Counted from the stretch's first letter, positions 24,901 through 36,714 are shown. The stretch: DNA of 64,000 nucleotides from Phycomyces nitens (GCA_022702545.1 JAHRBC010000004.1:6416001-6480000), one strand, 5' to 3'. Made by a program: numbers and translations. The notes: a model not told the origin generated them from the sequence alone.

Positions 24901-25564
24901 TCTTTCTACTAATTCGAATTCAGGACACATGGTTTGGCAGGTTCCTCGAAATTCAATGGCATCTTCTAATCTTCTGGGGATGTTTGGATCAGCAATAAGA
25001 TTGTCCTCGATAGCTTGTTTCCGTTCTAGTATTCGGTTGTGCTTGAGCTGACGATACGACCCAGGATACGTTTCGATACAATAAAAATTGACAAACAACT
25101 CAGTATTACTACACAATACTTTACCGTCTTCTTACACTTGCGTGACCGTCGTCAAATTCTCCAAGGAGGAGATCGGCTTGACTTCAGCGTCATAAAGGAA
25201 AAGGGGACACCCAGAAGCTAACCTCGTCGTAAAGAGCACCTTTAGATGTCGTGCCAAAACGTTTGGCACGATCTGCGGCCGTTACTGCATTTCCATTCAA
25301 TGTCGATTGGTGCGATGAAAAATTGGCGTTTGAGCTTGATTGATTGTTGCCTTGGTCGAAATTGGGCGGTTCATCTTTTGGTGCATTACGTTCCCAGACT
25401 TTATTTCCACGCGAATTGTTTGCATCATGTTGTGCATTTCGCTGGTTCTGGGGGATCTGTCCTCCAGTGTTGCGTTGAAAGTTTCTGTTGTTTGTTGAGG
25501 GTCCACCACGCCCACGTCCACGTCCGCGCGTTATTGTTCGAGGTTGCTGTGGATGTTGAAGCAT
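21952..25564 (-). CDS. SAC3/GANP-domain nuclear mRNA-export protein
   Basis: Homologue of Sac3/GANP, the TREX-2 scaffold at nuclear pores. Exon 1 (25223-25564) encodes an RGRGRGRGG-rich N-terminus. The core exons carry FRGTCQTMCPEFELVERE (lower end 24868), AYRRSAAGNDQPLPSDVRPP (24702-24812), DYLVDNVLSEYPLVKCHAFL (24414-24657), FYDDLRDEGIETPNEAEFRAYYI (23799-24371), a long charged coiled coil rich in EEE/RRR/QAQ (22815-23746), then 22467-22754, 22341-22414 and the exon below 22297. The intron after IEM has a GC donor. The junctions between exon 1 and the MCPEF exon are unresolved. The 3' end is either the stop at 22111 or a further splice to an exon ending DVEWLAKNMVINQPMIPTL with TAA at 21952, which I favour. 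Confidence 0.82.
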
Positions 25565-26043
25565 AAGAAGAGAAAGAATAGAGGATTCCCTAATCCTATT
25601 GAGGCCATAAAAAACAAATGTATATATTCAGACTCCGTTGCTGAGTCCAGAAGAAGGTCACATAAATTGTTTGTCATTTGTTCAAGAAGCCGCCACAGCA
25701 GGACATCAAAGTAGCTGGGTTGCTTAGCTTTGGTCTGTATTGCATCGAGACAGCAAAATGGCTTGGATTCTAAACGAGCACTTTCACGCTCGAGGCTCAA
25801 CCAAGCCAATACAAAAGATTATTTATCAAGATTATTCTTAAAAATATTAAAGATCTTATGGGCTGGATTACTCGCTGTATTTTGACAACGAATGACTTGC
25901 TTTTCTCAGACTGCCATTATAGATTGCCCATCGAGTAACCATCCAAACCATCATGTTGCTTTCTTTGTCTCAAAGGGCTCTATGCATATATTCATTGGGC
26001 ACCAATATAAAGGGCATGTAGCTAATGATGATCATGAACCGCC

Positions 26044-26098
<55 letters not shown>

Positions 26099-27723
26099 AA
26101 GTTGAAGAACTAGATTGACAGGAATGTCAAGGTAGTTTACTGGTAACCAATTGTTGTTTAAAATGGCCAATGAACCTGATGTACACTTGAAGATGGTGTG
26201 GTTAGAATTACTGTAAATTATGGTAACAATGTTCAACAAGAACTCCTTGTACTTTCCTGATCTACAGACATTTGCTGATGCAACTGCAAGAAAGAATATA
26301 TATATAAAAATAAGACAAGATGGGTAGGCTCTTATAATAGTCGTTATCATGTTTTACTGTGGGATTCTTATCATTGTTGGTAGCTTTGACGATGATTGGG
26401 GTCCCAACTACTTTCTAATGTAATAAAAATAATATTTGAAAACTTCCGGTTCAAAACCTCAGTTTGATCCTCAATCTATTATTAAAGTAGTTAATAAATA
26501 AAAATAGGGCCCAGACTTTTAAAGAACAACAGGTTTGGCCAAGTTTTGTTCAAGCTGTAACGTTTATCCTTGACTGGATTTCGATTATTGTTTCCATGTT
26601 GAACCAGGGTGGATATCCACCACATCCTCTGTATTTGCTCCACTGTTGCCATTTTCATTTCACATAATAGAAAGAAAAGTAAATTCACAAAGTTGGTGTC
26701 AAGATTCAGTATTGAAATGAGTTTTTAAAGGGGGACTTATAGCAACTTGAACTTTATAACATATAGCATATATCATATATCATAGACTATAGGGCATAAC
26801 AACTATTCTCTTGTAATGAATCTGTTATATACAGCACTATTTGTAAACAATGCTAGTTGTTTCATTAAAATTATATGTGACGTTTAGCTTAATTTTGGCT
26901 GTAGATAGTTTACAAAAATGACACGGTGCATTTTATTCACCGATGTTTGTTGTATCGCTCATTGCAGTGAACTTCGAAGTAGTGATATATCTTTAGAAAT
27001 GCCCCAAAGTAGTTAAATAGTCTCTTAATGTGTTCTTTATTAAAAAGGTCTTTCTACCCGTATCTATTTTCTTGTCATTGAGTTGGACAGTTATACTACA
27101 TAGCCAGTCAACCATGTGTCAAAAACATGGGAATGTATAGATAATATAAAGGTTAAAAAGGTGATTTATTATTTTAATAGTGTTTTGGCGAGCTATTTAC
27201 TGATTGGGTAACAAGTCTATTTCCATATATGTTATAAGACAGACGGAACATCTTTGGGCATATAATATCAAACAGTAAAGATTGTTGACTGCTACTCTCT
27301 TTATTCTTTCTATTCTTCTCGTCTTCTAGTTTCATAAGGTATATGGTTTCTGATGTTTCAGCCAAAGATGTCAAAGTAAAATTCATATCCTGTATTGCTA
27401 GTTATTTATTAATTAACAGCAATATTAGCTTTGTCATGCGGTGTGTTGTCTTTAGACAAGAGGTGTTCAAGAAGATAGATGGAGAGAGATAGAGATAGAA
27501 ATACAGAGAGATAGAGAGAGATTCTGACGCAAATATCCAATAATTCGTAGCTTAGCAAGCAAATGAAATTATTATTCAGGAAGAAAGGTAGAATCAAAGG
27601 TAAGAGAAAGGTAGTAAAAGGTTTAATTGATGATTTATTTCATTAGATCTTTGTTGATATTTATATGAATAAAAATGGAAGAAATCGGGAAAGGTTGCTA
27701 GTAAAAATATGGAGTGCTCGCTC
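25565..27723. other. Gene-poor AT-rich region
   Basis: About 2.2 kb starting at the SAC3 promoter. No ORF with recognisable features. Contains a perfect (ATT)n tract at 26,045-26,096, a stretch rich in gagagata near 27,480-27,525, and otherwise featureless AT-rich DNA. Confidence 0.55.
26045..26096. repeat. (ATT)n microsatellite, about 17 units
   Basis: Uninterrupted tattattatt run in intergenic DNA; the poly-Tyr and poly-Ile ORFs over it are artefacts. Confidence 0.97.
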
Positions 27724-28445
27724 TTAAAAGAGTGGCATGCCGATTGATAAAGAAGATGGTGTGCTTTCAGTACGGACAGATGACGGAGAACCACAAACAC
27801 GGCGTGACACCTTGACATAAAAAAAGAAGTCTAACAAGGGAACGAGAGATTGGTCGACTTCATCCTTGTCTTCCAAATTTTTCACTCTGGCTTCACGATT
27901 AAAGGTGTATGTATCATTGCTTAAATATTTTATAGACCATAATCGGATGTGTTCATCTATAATCAAGAGTTAGCTTCTTGGTAGTGTTGTATAAATGTAT
28001 CCTTACCGCTGGCATGCATAAAGTATATTTTTAATTTCATAAAAGACATATCCGAGGCATAGATGGACGTATCAGCAGCGTTCTTGAGGATTGGAAATAG
28101 GGCCTACATGCCTTTGATATTATCAATGATTTTTTTTTTGGTTCATCCTTGTTCTTGGACCGTCCAGATACCCCCAGCAGCACTACTTCTATATCGTACA
28201 ACGCGTGGAGTCTGATTACTCCATCAGCGTTGTATTTCTTTTGATTATCTGCTGGAGTTCGTAGAATTGTCAGTTGTTGAAACACTGTCATTAGCTGTTC
28301 TTCTCCTGGAACTTAATAGGGCTCTACTTCTGTTGAGCTCACCAGAAACTCGGCAGTGGCAAACAGAAAAAGTGACAAGAGCAAATTTACAAATACATTT
28401 TCGGAGCAGGATATTGACGGAAGCTTTTTGTTTACGTTTATCCTA
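27724..28445 (-). pseudogene. Decayed member of a mucoromycete-specific family, copy A (nuclease-like core suspected)
   Basis: On the minus strand a protein-like reading runs from ATAEFLVSSTEVEPY through TILRTPADNQKKYNADGVIR, YDIEVVLLGVSG, a segment resembling DNIKGM and ALFPILKNAADTSIYASD, to FMKLKIYFMHAS and HIRLWSIKYLSNDTYTFNREA. The last two parts are joined by a clean GT-AG intron. An in-frame TAA follows VEPY, a run of ten A (forward T) shifts the frame before DNIKGM, and a TAG follows that motif. The ADG...IEV spacing resembles a degenerate PD-(D/E)XK core. I recall similar proteins of unknown function in Mucorales, but no search was made. A further coding-like scrap lies upstream at 28,630-28,821. 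Confidence 0.5.
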
Positions 28446-30559
28446 ACAACTTGACGTGAGAATTAATCTGAAAAATATGATATTTTTTTACGTATATTAC
28501 TGAGAATACTCTTTTGATAAATCGACAATCGTTTTTGTGATTTTTCAAATTTGGAGTATTTTCAATATTCTCCTCGAGATCTTCTGCAGCTTATATCATT
28601 ATATTGTTAATTGTATTTCTTGGTTTCATTTAATAATATATTTTTACATTCTTCGTTAAAGTAGCGATAAATGCTTTTATATTGTTGCTACTTTCGCTCA
28701 TTGAAGGTAACTGGGATAGTTTGTGTGCAAAACGCAGCACAGCATTCTTCTCCGGGTTATAAAATCGCGGATACCGTTGACACGTTGCGTGTAGCTCCAT
28801 ATTTCCGGCTGGCCCAAACATATCATATCTTCCTAAATCTCCCTGTATCGATTATGTAAACAAATTGGTTAGGTAATGACCTTGGGAAGAGCATGATTGC
28901 TACATTTGACCCAGCAATCGATTGAAAATCATAAGGATTGTAACAAAGAACCCCAACAGCATTTATTTATTCCTATCTATCTCTCTTATTTATTATTAAC
29001 TAACCAAAGAAGCATGATCTATCCCAACATTTCAGCAGTAGCTTAGTAATATCATACTAAGTATATTATTTTAGTTATTATCGAAATATCTATATAAACA
29101 TCGAAGCGATGAAAGCAATAAAAAATCATCCTTACACTTCACTTATTTTCCTTTTCGTATCTTTCTCAAGAGAATAAGCTGCCGATTGCCAATATTTGGG
29201 CTAAGGAGTTGTTAGAGGGGATCGATATTCACTCTCTTTTTCTGTTAACCATTTGGACAACTTCTTTATATAAGCCAACACAGCCCGCCTCAAATATACT
29301 AGTGAATTGAAGTTTGATCCCTCAAGATTGCCCACCAGACAATTCAGAAGTAGCAGGGCATGTATAGTGTTCAGATATGGCTCCAATAAAAATGAAGAGA
29401 TTAGATGCTGATTGTCAGAGTTGTTGGAACCAAGAGCTTTTATCTACTTTGACGAAACACTAGTTGGTTATGTGAAAAATGGATCAATTGAAAAAATATT
29501 GGGTAGTTTATGGTTTCTACTGTGAAAAAATTGAAGGAAATATAGAAAACAAGAAAAAAACACAATTAGGTTACTGCTAGTATTTTAGAAGAAGAGCAAA
29601 ATCCAGTTACTTCCACAAGAAAGGTTATTCAGACAACTACACCAAGCAAAGCTATCTTTATTAGATATTAGAGCCGACTCCAGGTTCAAGGAAGTCAATA
29701 AAAGAGATTGCGAATTGGCAAGCAGAGAGTGGGAAAAAGTCAAATACTATAGAGGGTGCTACACCAACATCTGACAAAAGTTCACTTGACAAAAATTGAG
29801 GACATAAACAGCGTATAAGCACAAGTTGGCTAGGACACTTTGCAGGGTTACATGAAAACAGGATTTACAGTACTAACAAAAAGAGTAAGAATATACTTGG
29901 AAAGTAAAGCACTTGAATAAAGTATCAAGCCAAGAAAATATAGAAAAAATGTGAATATAAAGTAGCAAGAGTCTATCGTAGCAAGAGAAGACACAGTTAA
30001 TTGTGTGTGATCCAGAACAACCAAATAACCACATTTTTATAGTAGACAAATTAGAGACTAAACATGGCTGCAAAAACCTATTTTAAATTAATAATAAATA
30101 TGTATGTGTATATCATCAGCCAAGAGTAACACGATATTGGTTTTAAAGTTATAATTTCACTCAATTATGGTGTTTATACTGTCATGCTGTGTTTTGGGTC
30201 TCTCCGTCTTCTGTCCGCCTAAGCCATGCCGATTTCTTTCCCTCACACCATTCTTATATTTTGCTTTCACCCTACTTCCTTTTCTCATTTGTCTCGCCGT
30301 ACCCTTCTTTTTCACGTCTTCCCACAATTCTTCCAAATAACAAACACATAAATACTTACAAGTGGCTCGTAAAAAAAGAGAACAACTCTTAACCCAGAAT
30401 TACTTTGAATCTGACTCATTTGCCGAAATACCCTTTCCTGAAGAACAATTGTATTTGTTTGCCAAGCTACGAATTGCTGGATCCAGTATTAGGCAGTTAC
30501 TCCATTTCTCTCTATTTTATTCTTTTTCATAATGTTTTAACTCTTCAGCATCTTTAATG

Positions 30560-30890
30560 TCATGGATATTTTAATCATAAAGATAACACACCGCGTGACA
30601 ATACCACAAAGACAAACGCATGGAAAAGAATATTAGAGCTACCGAGGTATAAATAAATTTAAAAAACTAGTTTACTTGAGAAAAACATATCCTTACATGG
30701 CAACCAACTATACGTATTTCGAAAATCAATAGATACATCTGTATAAAACTCAAAAAGTAAAACATTGGCAGTACCTACAAATAAAATGCCAAAACTCATG
30801 GTTTGAAATAGAGTTCCTAAATTGACAGTATTGTACTAATACTAACAACTATTATCATAGTACTAGATGTGGTAATTAAGGGTTTTTGGG
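30560..30890. repeat. Dispersed AT-rich repeat, copy 1
   Basis: Aligns by eye with 36,715-37,010, same orientation: shared blocks include gaggtataaat, acatagatacatctgta-like, gtaaaacattgg and gtattgtactaatac-like segments, with many substitutions. An old transposon or LTR relic is likely. Confidence 0.6.
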
Positions 30891-30900
30891 AAACTTATAG

Positions 30901-30940
30901 ATACTGTGAGAGTGTTATTTATTGAAGAAAGAATATTATG
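30901..30940. repeat. Dispersed repeat, copy 1 of a 40-nt near-identical segment
   Basis: Matches 44,365-44,404 with one mismatch over 40 nt; the second copy starts 18 bp beyond the outer LTR of the chromovirus. Nearby segments (30,146-30,174 and 44,574-44,602, both with tttcactcaa) also match, so both sites may be relics of one LTR family. Confidence 0.65.
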
Positions 30941-31024
30941 ATTGCTTATAAACTCAGATAAAAGAATGTTTGGACCTCTGCAAATAATTAAGGAAAGAAA
31001 TGCTTACATTTATTCAACATACCA

Positions 31025-32287
31025 TATCTCAACAGTGATGATAGCTAGAGCATCCAAACTTGAAATATAAAAAGATGTACATATCAAGTATTTATTTATT
31101 AAAAAAAAGAAACTAGTATCTAGTAGGACTGCCTTTTGCGTTAATTACTGCCTGGCATCGACTTTGCATACTCCCCACTAGACGGGAAGCAAGTTCAGTG
31201 CCCAGTATCTTCCATTGTCGTTGTATTACAACCTTCTAATCGGTCACATTTTTGATACCAGCCCTTGCTTCACTCACCTTTACCTCGAGAGCCCACTAAA
31301 CATGCTCAATGGGGTTGAGGTCAGGACTTTGTGCCGGCTAGTACTCAAAACCTCGGATTTAATGGCCCTCTTTCTACCACTTTGCATAGGAGCCGGTGTG
31401 GCAGCTAGCACCGTCTTCTTGGAATATGAAGGTTCTGTTTTGTTCCTCTGAAAGATTCTGGAACCATGGGAGGAAGTTCAGGGCCAAAGTGTTTACGTAT
31501 TGATCTTGATTTACATTACCATCAAGGAAGACCAAAGGCCCAAAACCGCCAGCCCAGAAACAGCCCCAGATCATCACACTACTCTTTCCCTACTTGGTTC
31601 CAGGAACTCTATGTTCAATATTGTACCGTTCACCAACTCTTCTGATAACTCTGGATCCTCCATCATTGCCTTCAACTGTAAATCTCGACTTATCGGAACA
31701 AACTACACCTCTCCTTACTCATCAGACCAATTGATATACTCATTAGCCCATTCCAGTCTTCTTTGCTTGTGTCTTTCGGTTAAGGCCGTCTTGTGAGCTG
31801 AAATATGTGAACCAAAGCCCAAACGCTGAAGACACCTGATTATAGTGTCTCTACAGACGAACATTTCCATACGATTCAAGGCCACTCTCAGCTTGTCATA
31901 TGAGGCAAATGGGTCTTTCCGTACCACTTGCACAAGGTGTCTCTCAGTCCTCTTATCAATCTTTCTTGGTATTCAGGCCCCTTTTCTTGGCTTGGGTGAC
32001 CCAGTCTCCTTCACTCGCTTAATTATACTTTTGACAGTAGCCACTCATTCCAACAACACTTGTAATCTTGGTAGCACCAAATTCTACAAAATGCATGTAC
32101 ATTATACATCCATGCTTGTAATAATCAGCTTTCATATAAGGACCACGGGTGAATTCTGATGAGAATGTTATTTTCATGATGGGGCCGATTAATAGAATGG
32201 GAAGAAAATAATATTTTTATTTTTAAAAAAAAGGTTGATTTTATGCTATTTTCTGCTGGGATTGAAACGTTTTGCACTGTGAGTGTA
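31025..32287 (-). mobile_element. Degenerate Tc1/mariner-type DNA transposon
   Basis: A transposase relic lies between weak inverted ends: tatctcaacagtg at 31,025 and cactgtgagtgta at 32,275-32,287, about 10 of 13 positions complementary, each with an outer TA. Length about 1.26 kb suits Tc1. The exact ends are tentative. Confidence 0.6.
31113..32080 (-). pseudogene. Tc1-family transposase relic
   Basis: Minus-strand segments in order: helix-turn-helix part (SIIKRVKETGSPKPRKG), KRTERHLVQVVRKDPF, the ISAHKTALTERHKQRRLEWA block, SDKSRFTVEGNDGG (first catalytic Asp region), VMIWGCFWAGGFGPLVFLDG, FQEDGASCHTG (second Asp), SPDLNPIEHV (third acidic residue in the Tc1-type DLNPIE motif) and the end VINAKGSPTRY. 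Several in-frame TAG/TAA/TGA codons and at least one frameshift (near the SDE/SDKSRF junction) break the frame, so it cannot encode a working enzyme. The Tc1 family call is secure from these motifs. Confidence 0.85.
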
Positions 32288-32467
32288 TATGCTTATACTA
32301 CTTGTACGTCTCTTGGATACTAACAAATTCCTATACCTCAGTATATAATTTTATTTAAGCACCTCTTTACAACTTTGGGTTAAAATTAATTTTACGTGAG
32401 AAAGTACTAAACATGGTATACAATATAGGATAGGGAGGGATTGGGTGATATATAAAATAGTAAAAGA

Positions 32468-33930
32468 TTAAAAGTCAATCGACGGCTTGACATGCTTTGG
32501 TTGATGAGGATTCAAGATTCTGTCTAAATCAATATCGACATCAACGGGAAGTTTTCTTTTACAATGATTGCTCGTAGATACGGTACAATAATTATCATAA
32601 AATTCTTGGAGCCTTATTAGCTTGCTCAATTGCATACATAGTGAGGGTAGGTCATGAAGAGAAGCAGGACATTGAACTTTCATCAGCTCAAACATAACCT
32701 TGGCACCACTAGCATGTTGAGTAAAACCGTAGGCTGTTACGTTCAAGCCTAGATTGGGGAAGAGAAAGAGCTAAGTGGAAATCATTATGGAAGCTGTTTA
32801 GTTACTTTACCTATAGCTTGTAATACTAGTATGCATTCGCTATAATAACCATTGTATCCATGACTTGCAAACAAAGCCAATCTCAACAAATCACTGTGGG
32901 TTTGGTGCGAGTTATGCTTTTGATAATCTGCCTTCACTTCTACAAAACCTGCGTATTCCTTGACCCGTCTTTTTTCGACCAACACACATGCACCATCGGG
33001 TCTCTTGCTATAGTTTTTTAAATCCGTTTTTGTGTTTAACCTATTAAATGAAATAAAGAATTAAAAATACTGCCTGATAAATTGTTCCCGGATTTCATTT
33101 TTTACCATAAAAATAATTTCGAGTTTTGAGGTTTGTGAAATAGAGGCGATAAAAACGGTTTCTTACACCAAATAATTCCGCAATATCGTTGAAAGTATGT
33201 CTTCCAACTTTCACATTATCAATATAACTGTTGAACATGCTTTTATAGAATACATCCATGTCGATTCCATTATATCCATGGTCCTTCTTTAATAACACGA
33301 TATTTTGGAGTGATCTACCGGCGAAACAGTCTATCATTAATTATGATACATCGAATCAAAACTTTTTTACTTACTAAATTTCAAACGTATGAGCGTTTAC
33401 AAATAATCCATCGCTTTTTCCTTTCAAAAAAGATCTCTGCTGAAAGTTTTGGAATTCTCTTAAGCAGGAGGGCGTCTCGTCAGTTAGATGAAGGTCGCTT
33501 ACGAACACTGTTTCATTCGTAATAAATGGAGCTTCATCGCTGTCACTAACGTCAGTACTATCTAGCTGTTGTCACTGCTGTTGTTGTTATGGTCCATCCT
33601 TTGTGTCAATAATACAGTGGTGGATTGTAATAACGGAACAGAAAGTCTGTTCTGCTCGATTTCCAAAGCCTTGTCGGCCATTGCTTCAGACCATAAAGTT
33701 TCAAAGTTCAGGTGCTTGGATGGACATCGTTTTGAATGCGGGAACAATTTTTGTACTCGTGTTTGAACTTTGCTTCCAAATTCTTCTTGTAATCACCCGC
33801 GTTGTCAAATTGTTTCATGAATTGTTTGACCAAAGAATTATTTTTATCGCCAAAAAGATTCAACCCTTTTTTCTTTGATGTTTTAAAAAACTTTTCTAAT
33901 TTTGAACAAGAAGTAAGTATATTTTATAAG
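32468..33930 (-). pseudogene. Decayed member of the mucoromycete-specific family, copy B, with PD...EVK motif
   Basis: Minus-strand reading in order: LEKFFKTSKKKGLNLFGDKN; HLNFETLWSEAMADKALE; DSTDVSDSDEAPFITNETVF; LREFQNFQQRSFLKGKSDGL; FAGRSLQNIVLLKKDHGYNG; KSMFNSYIDNVKVGRHTFND; LYFTNLKTRNYF; NEIREQFIRQ; KRPDGACVLVEKRR then YAGFVEVKADYQ; SDLLRLALFASHGYNGYYSE; LNVTAYGFTQHASGAKVMFE; ending KPSIDF (TAA at 32468). Introns at 32749-32810 and near 33,035-33,070 look normal. At least two or three single-base frame disruptions remain (after ETRNYF-like end, near the NNNSSDNS stop, and near 33,730). The spacing P-D then E-V-K fits a PD-(D/E)XK nuclease core. Function unknown; family recalled only as mucoralean hypothetical proteins. 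Confidence 0.55.
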
Positions 33931-34200
33931 ATCATTATGTTGGAGCTACCTTCTTTTTTTTTTGTAGATGGAGGCGGGCTCACATTTTTATTGCTTACTC
34001 GTCACGTTGAGTGGTGTACACAATTTTGAAATAATATAAATAAAGTAAATTAAATTCAAAGAAGCATCTTGTGGAGCTTCCTTTTGATATTTGTGACATA
34101 GTAAAAGGTGAGGGATTGTTAAAAAAACGCGTCTTTACTTTGCTGTATCATATCTAAACTCAGATTCAAGTCACACCTAAAACGTATGATACACGTCATA

Positions 34201-34641
34201 CAGTGGCTCCTGTACCAATTTGCGCTAATTAAAATTGGATTTCGCTTTTATAAAATTCCAATTTTCGCTTTTTTATTGGTCCAATTTTCGTTTTTGTTCA
34301 ATTCAATTTTTGTTTTGTACAAAACTCAAATTACACATTTGTTTTAAATAATGTATGTGTTGTATATACGGAAGCTATTTGTGGAAGTTTTTATAAAATT
34401 ATGAGTGATATTATGCATTAGCTTGATAAAAAGACTATTTAATAAACCTCTACATATACAAAAAGCATGTTTTTAAAACAAATGCGTAATTTGAGTTTGG
34501 TAAAAAACAAAAATTGGGCCAAACAAAAACGACAATTGAATTGAACAAAAACGAAAATTGGACCAATAAAAAGGCGAAAATAGGAATTTTATAAAAGCGA
34601 AATCCAATTTTAATTAGCGCAAATTGGTACCGGAGCCACTG
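34201..34641. mobile_element. Palindromic MITE with TA target duplication (Tc1/mariner-like)
   Basis: A 441-bp element with long terminal inverted repeats: it starts CAGTGGCTCC at 34,201 and ends GGAGCCACTG at 34,641, each flanked by TA. The inverted match extends inward for about 150-200 nt on each side (blocks ACCAATTTGCGCTAATTAAA, ATTGGATTTCGCTTTTATAA and AAACTCAAATTAC), with a short unpaired centre near 34,350-34,450. No transposase is encoded. TA duplication and the CAGTGGCT end are typical of Tc1/mariner superfamily MITEs. Confidence 0.88.
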
Positions 34642-35680
34642 TATCCCAACAAGTTGTATTTTGTTTTCTTTTTTCTCTTGCGAATAAAAGAAATCCTTGC
34701 AAATCGAGAGCCGTAAGCTTTACCAAGCAGAAGCTGTTTTGTTTGGTACAAGGTGAGCACAGAAGCCCTTGGTTCTTTAATTCGCAATGGACGGATGGGG
34801 AACTTGGTGTGGTGTAAAAGGTATTTGCTTTTATTTTCTTTAGTTCACTCAAGTGTTAAAGTCTGTTTTTTTTTAAATGAAAAATCTGCCTTGCGGTGAG
34901 GTGCACGGCATACTCTTTGTCAGCGGATTAACGCTCGTTTATTTATTCTCCTTGGCAATTCCATCGTGGTTCATTACGCAAGCTAAACAAGCAAGGCCGT
35001 TTCCTTCACGCAGTATTCGTAACTCAAAAATTGCTGTAACGTCTGGCCATGTTATTTTGAATAAATCCGTTTTTGTTTTGTGAAATATTTATGGATAAAG
35101 ATTGTCGGAAAATTAGACCTCTATGTTAAACTTGTTTAACGCATGAATATTAAAATAAAACTATGTTGTATACATATATTTGAGAGAATGGGGTATTATG
35201 ATTGTAATGTGGTTGTAATGTGATATTTTATGGAAGATGAGGGTCACTTTGCTTTTTGATAGTAAGGTGAAGGTGCAGTTATTAAGGCAGATGTTGAATC
35301 CTTGCAATGATACTGATATTTGGATTACAAAACTTAAACCCAAAATATAAAAGCCCTAGAGTATTTGCGCTACTCTTGCAGTCTTGCCGCGAATACTTTA
35401 ATCTTAGATGAACTTTTTGACATTGTCTGTACAAATAGCATGGAGTGACAAAAGTGCTTATATTGTTATTCTAGTCAAACGATATCTAGATTTATTATTG
35501 CTTTTTTGTAGTTTAAAGTTAAAATTATATAAACATCATAGCTTTATGTACTGGATCATTCTTCTATTCAGTTGTTGATAGTCTATCAAAATCAAAATTA
35601 ATAAGCTATTCAAACTAAAAAAAATTGCCAGTGCACCAAATCTTTTTAGTGAGTGCACCAATAATTTCCGTAAATAGTGT

Positions 35681-35760
35681 AAGCTGGTATACAATAGAAA
35701 GGCGCTCTCCCCAAGTTCCCACTGTTGTTAATTTCTTATGGTAAATTTTTCAGTCAAACT
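35681..35760. repeat. Dispersed repeat, copy 1 (80 nt)
   Basis: Matches 48,664-48,744 in the same orientation, about 85-90 percent identical by eye; the core gaaaggcgctctccccaagt is identical and extends on through tcccactgttgtt. Confidence 0.85.
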
Positions 35761-36714
35761 ATCTATAAGATGCCTACCGTTTTTTTATCTCAATTGGTAT
35801 TACAAAGAGTGGTCCAGATGGCATGGCTCATAGTACTATAGTCAAGTTGAAAAGACTACAAATTAATTTGAGAAATAGAGAACAAGAGCAGTCAAAAGAC
35901 AACTCTAATTAATTTCTCACATGATCACTATTAGTTGCAAGCAATCTATTTTCCTAGATATCCAAGAATCCAAAAAGCATAATTCAGGTACAAGCTTGCC
36001 TCCCTATAACAAATAAGCCAATTCATGAAAGAGCCTCGGTTCTGTCTTGCGCTATAAAGGGTTTACTTTTAGTGTCTAGAGCATAATTGTATAGAGTGCA
36101 AAATATAAAACATATACGATCATAGCAAATCTAGTAATATTGGCTCAATTCAAATACAAAAAAATGCCTAGGTCAGTTAATGCAGAACAGTTGTTGATAA
36201 ATCTACACCCCTGTCTATTACTCTATCCAGTATCAATGAAAAAAACAATGCGCTTAAACATGTATCAACCTTCTATCATATCATACCTGTTCATACTCAT
36301 TCGTCAATAGTAACAATACTAAAAATTAAAGAATTTGTTAGTGCAGATAAACAAACACTGAAAAATTTGCTTATCCTCCTGTAAAAAATTATAAACAACC
36401 TATAACATCCAATATCAGTTTTTGCATTTCTACAGAAATCCTATTAAACCAAGTAACCAGTACCAAAAATGTTGGTAAAATGAGAAACCTAAAATATATA
36501 GAAAAAAATGTCATTAATACAATAGAAAAAGTAGATTAATATGCACTATTTACAGAGTCTAGTAAAAAGAGCATAAAACCTAGCCATTTTCATACGGGCA
36601 CAAAACTACCAAAAGTTTTCATTATTCAAGCAAACCATTATAAATATATTCCAAATCACAGAATGACAATTACAGCACGCATTGACTTACATAACAACAA
36701 ACAGGGCCTAAATA

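Larger units (their letters stand above)
28446..31024. other. Gene-poor AT-rich region with repeat relics
   Basis: No intact gene. Holds dispersed repeat copies (30,560-30,890 and 30,901-30,940, listed separately) and a C/T-rich stretch at 30,190-30,330 followed by a short coding-like scrap (KKREQLLTQNYFESDSFAEI, about 30,367-30,426) with no recognisable family. Confidence 0.45.

Noticed and set aside
25892..26098. ORF ending in poly-Tyr (and antisense poly-Ile)
   Set aside because: Product of the (ATT)n microsatellite.
30189..30392. Plus-strand Ser/Pro/Phe-rich ORF
   Set aside because: Pyrimidine-rich low complexity; the only protein-like part is a short scrap in another frame just downstream.
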